NCBI RefSeq assembly: GCF_041435115.1
Contig: NZ_CP108046.1
Span: 992,001-1,056,000, forward strand
Direction: 5' to 3'
Origin: Streptomyces sp. NBC_00289
GTDB taxonomy: Bacteria; Actinomycetota; Actinomycetes; Streptomycetales; Streptomycetaceae
DNA length: 64,000 bases
Under the pieces are notes generated by a model. That model did no database searches, was not told where the DNA came from, and saw only the letters and a program-made list of their open reading frames with translations. Position 1 is the first letter of the stretch; every line of letters begins with the position of its first letter. Below, piece after piece: positions 62,900 through 64,000 of the stretch. The position numbers and the translations under genes are program-made.

Positions 62900-64000
62900 T
62901 CACACCACGCTCACCGGGTGCCGCACCACCGCGTCGAACAGGTAGCCCTGTGTGTTGGGCACGGCGACGTCCGGCTGGGTACGGCCGGCCGTGTCCGTGG
63001 CGCGGGCCAGCAGGTGGGTGGCGCCTGGTGCGTCGGGGTGCCAGTTGAGGGACCAGCGGGTCCAGGTACCGGCGCGAGGCCGGTCGTGCAGGCGGGCGGG
63101 TCGCCAGTTGGCCCCGCCGTCCGTGCTGACGTCGACCCGGGCGACGGCGCCCGCACCCGACCACGACCGTCCATGCAGTACATGCCTTTGACCTGCCGTG
63201 AAGGTGGCCTCGCTCGCCAGCTCGAAGGCGCTCTTCGTGGCCTGCCGGGTGAGCGGCGCGCTGCCGCCCTCCGGGAAGGAGTCGCCGAACAGACGGTAGA
63301 AGGTGGTGTTCCAGGGCGAGTAGAGCGGCTGCGCGGACACCTCGATGTCGCCGACCCATTTGATCGACGCGATCCCCACCCAGGAGGGCACCAGCACCCG
63401 CACCGGATACCCGTGGTCGTAGGGAAGCCGCTCACCGTTCATCTCGTACGCGAGGAGTACGTCGTCCAGCGCCTTGGCCAGTGGCAGCGGACGGCGTACC
63501 CGGCCCAGGCTCTCGCCGCCGCTGACGTACTCGGCGTCCAGACCGCGCGGCTGCACGTCCACGGCGTGCGGGGACAGCCCGGCCCTTCGCAGCACGTCGG
63601 CCAGGCGCACCCCGCGCCAGCGTCCGACGCCGATCGCCCCCAGGGTCCACGGGGTGCCGGTGACCGTTTCGCTCTGCTGCGTCGTGTAGTAGGAGCGACC
63701 GTTTCCTGCGCACTCGACGAAGGCGGAACGGGTGACGGCCGGCAGGGCTCGCAGATCGTCGTATCCGAACTCCACCGGCCGGTCCTCACCGGGGGCGCCG
63801 CGCAGCCCGCTCCCCCACAGCCGCAGCCGCCACTCGTCGGCCTCCAGGACAGGGGTGGCGGTGTGGTTGCGCACGAAGAACCGTTCGTTGGGGGTGTGGT
63901 GGCCGGTTCCGCGCAGCGCCTCCCAGCGGGTCTCGGCGTTGGTGCCGCGCTCGATGAACCACTCGGGCGGCAGGGGCTTGACGATCGGTCCGTCGGCAGC
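62900..64000 (-). CDS. Sulfite-oxidase-family molybdopterin oxidoreductase, 5' partial
   Basis: The frame stays open to the window edge, so the N-terminus is missing; 366 codons are visible. Early residues KPLPPEWFIERGTNAETRWE and ERFFVRNHT, then VECAGNGRS with the molybdenum-ligating Cys, YEMNGERLPYDHGYPVRVLV and KWVGDIEVSAQP define the oxidoreductase molybdopterin-binding domain. The C-terminal ~120 residues are the Mo-co dimerisation domain (ARVDVSTDGGANWRPARLHD, TRWSLNWHPDAPGATHLLAR). The enzyme oxidises sulfite or a related substrate. No heme domain is visible. The missing part could carry a signal peptide. Confidence 0.9.
   Translation of the reverse strand, partial: AADGPIVKPLPPEWFIERGTNAETRWEALRGTGHHTPNERFFVRNHTATPVLEADEWRLRLWGSGLRGAPGEDRPVEFGYDDLRALPAVTRSAFVECAGNGRSYYTTQQSETVTGTPWTLGAIGVGRWRGVRLADVLRRAGLSPHAVDVQPRGLDAEYVSGGESLGRVRRPLPLAKALDDVLLAYEMNGERLPYDHGYPVRVLVPSWVGIASIKWVGDIEVSAQPLYSPWNTTFYRLFGDSFPEGGSAPLTRQATKSAFELASEATFTAGQRHVLHGRSWSGAGAVARVDVSTDGGANWRPARLHDRPRAGTWTRWSLNWHPDAPGATHLLARATDTAGRTQPDVAVPNTQGYLFDAVVRHPVSVV

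Overview
The window is very GC-rich DNA. GTG and TTG starts are common, and third codon positions are almost always G or C. DUF6233, darcynin, an infA paralogue, a PAS-SpoIIE phosphatase and HxlR, LysR, TetR and MerR regulators point to a Streptomyces or close relative. The mix of metabolic accessory genes, intact and broken insertion sequences and frameshifted genes resembles an accessory arm of a linear chromosome; this placement is inference. No rRNA, tRNA or CRISPR array was seen.

Layout. 1-4.4 kb: three NAD(P)-binding redox genes on the minus strand (the last cut by the window edge) and a LysR regulator, separated by an 884-bp IS5-like element. 4.5-16.7 kb: small enzymes (VOC, 2'-5' RNA ligase-like, DUF4440, HAD), a TetR/DJ-1 pair sharing one operator sequence, a secreted protein, a frameshifted ClC channel, a Y-family polymerase-like gene with a coupled partner, and a zone of decayed genes. 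16.7-25 kb: a two-component system, a GT39-type membrane glycosyltransferase, an APC permease and a secreted M1 peptidase. 25-28.6 kb: HxlR/RidA and an ArsR-linked flavoprotein cluster with a truncated TauE/SafE gene. 28.7-35.3 kb: a compact overlapping operon for aromatic ring cleavage (FAD hydroxylase, extradiol dioxygenase, FAH-type hydrolase, acetoacetyl-CoA ligase) with a divergent TetR. 35.5-45 kb: an alcohol dehydrogenase, DUF2461, an IS21 element inserted at the end of a LysR gene, an SDR/darcynin pair, and an IS1182-type element inserted in the loop of an IS200/IS605 right-end hairpin.

45-56 kb: htpG, a PAS-SpoIIE phosphatase, a PAP2 phosphatase, a MerR-flanked LLM flavin oxidoreductase and MFS exporter that share a palindromic promoter, and a GNAT/infA-paralogue operon. 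56-58.6 kb: a three-gene operon of a small protein, a polyprenyl diphosphate synthase and an MpaB-family oxygenase. This is the best candidate here for an undescribed pathway. 58.7-64 kb: a secreted GH92 alpha-mannosidase with a C-terminal discoidin domain, 1.4 kb with hairpins but no convincing gene, and a molybdopterin oxidoreductase running off the right edge.

Several genes carry single frameshifts (HAD, ClC, DUF6233, the 55.3-kb hypothetical). They may be real decay or base-call errors; the sequence alone cannot decide.
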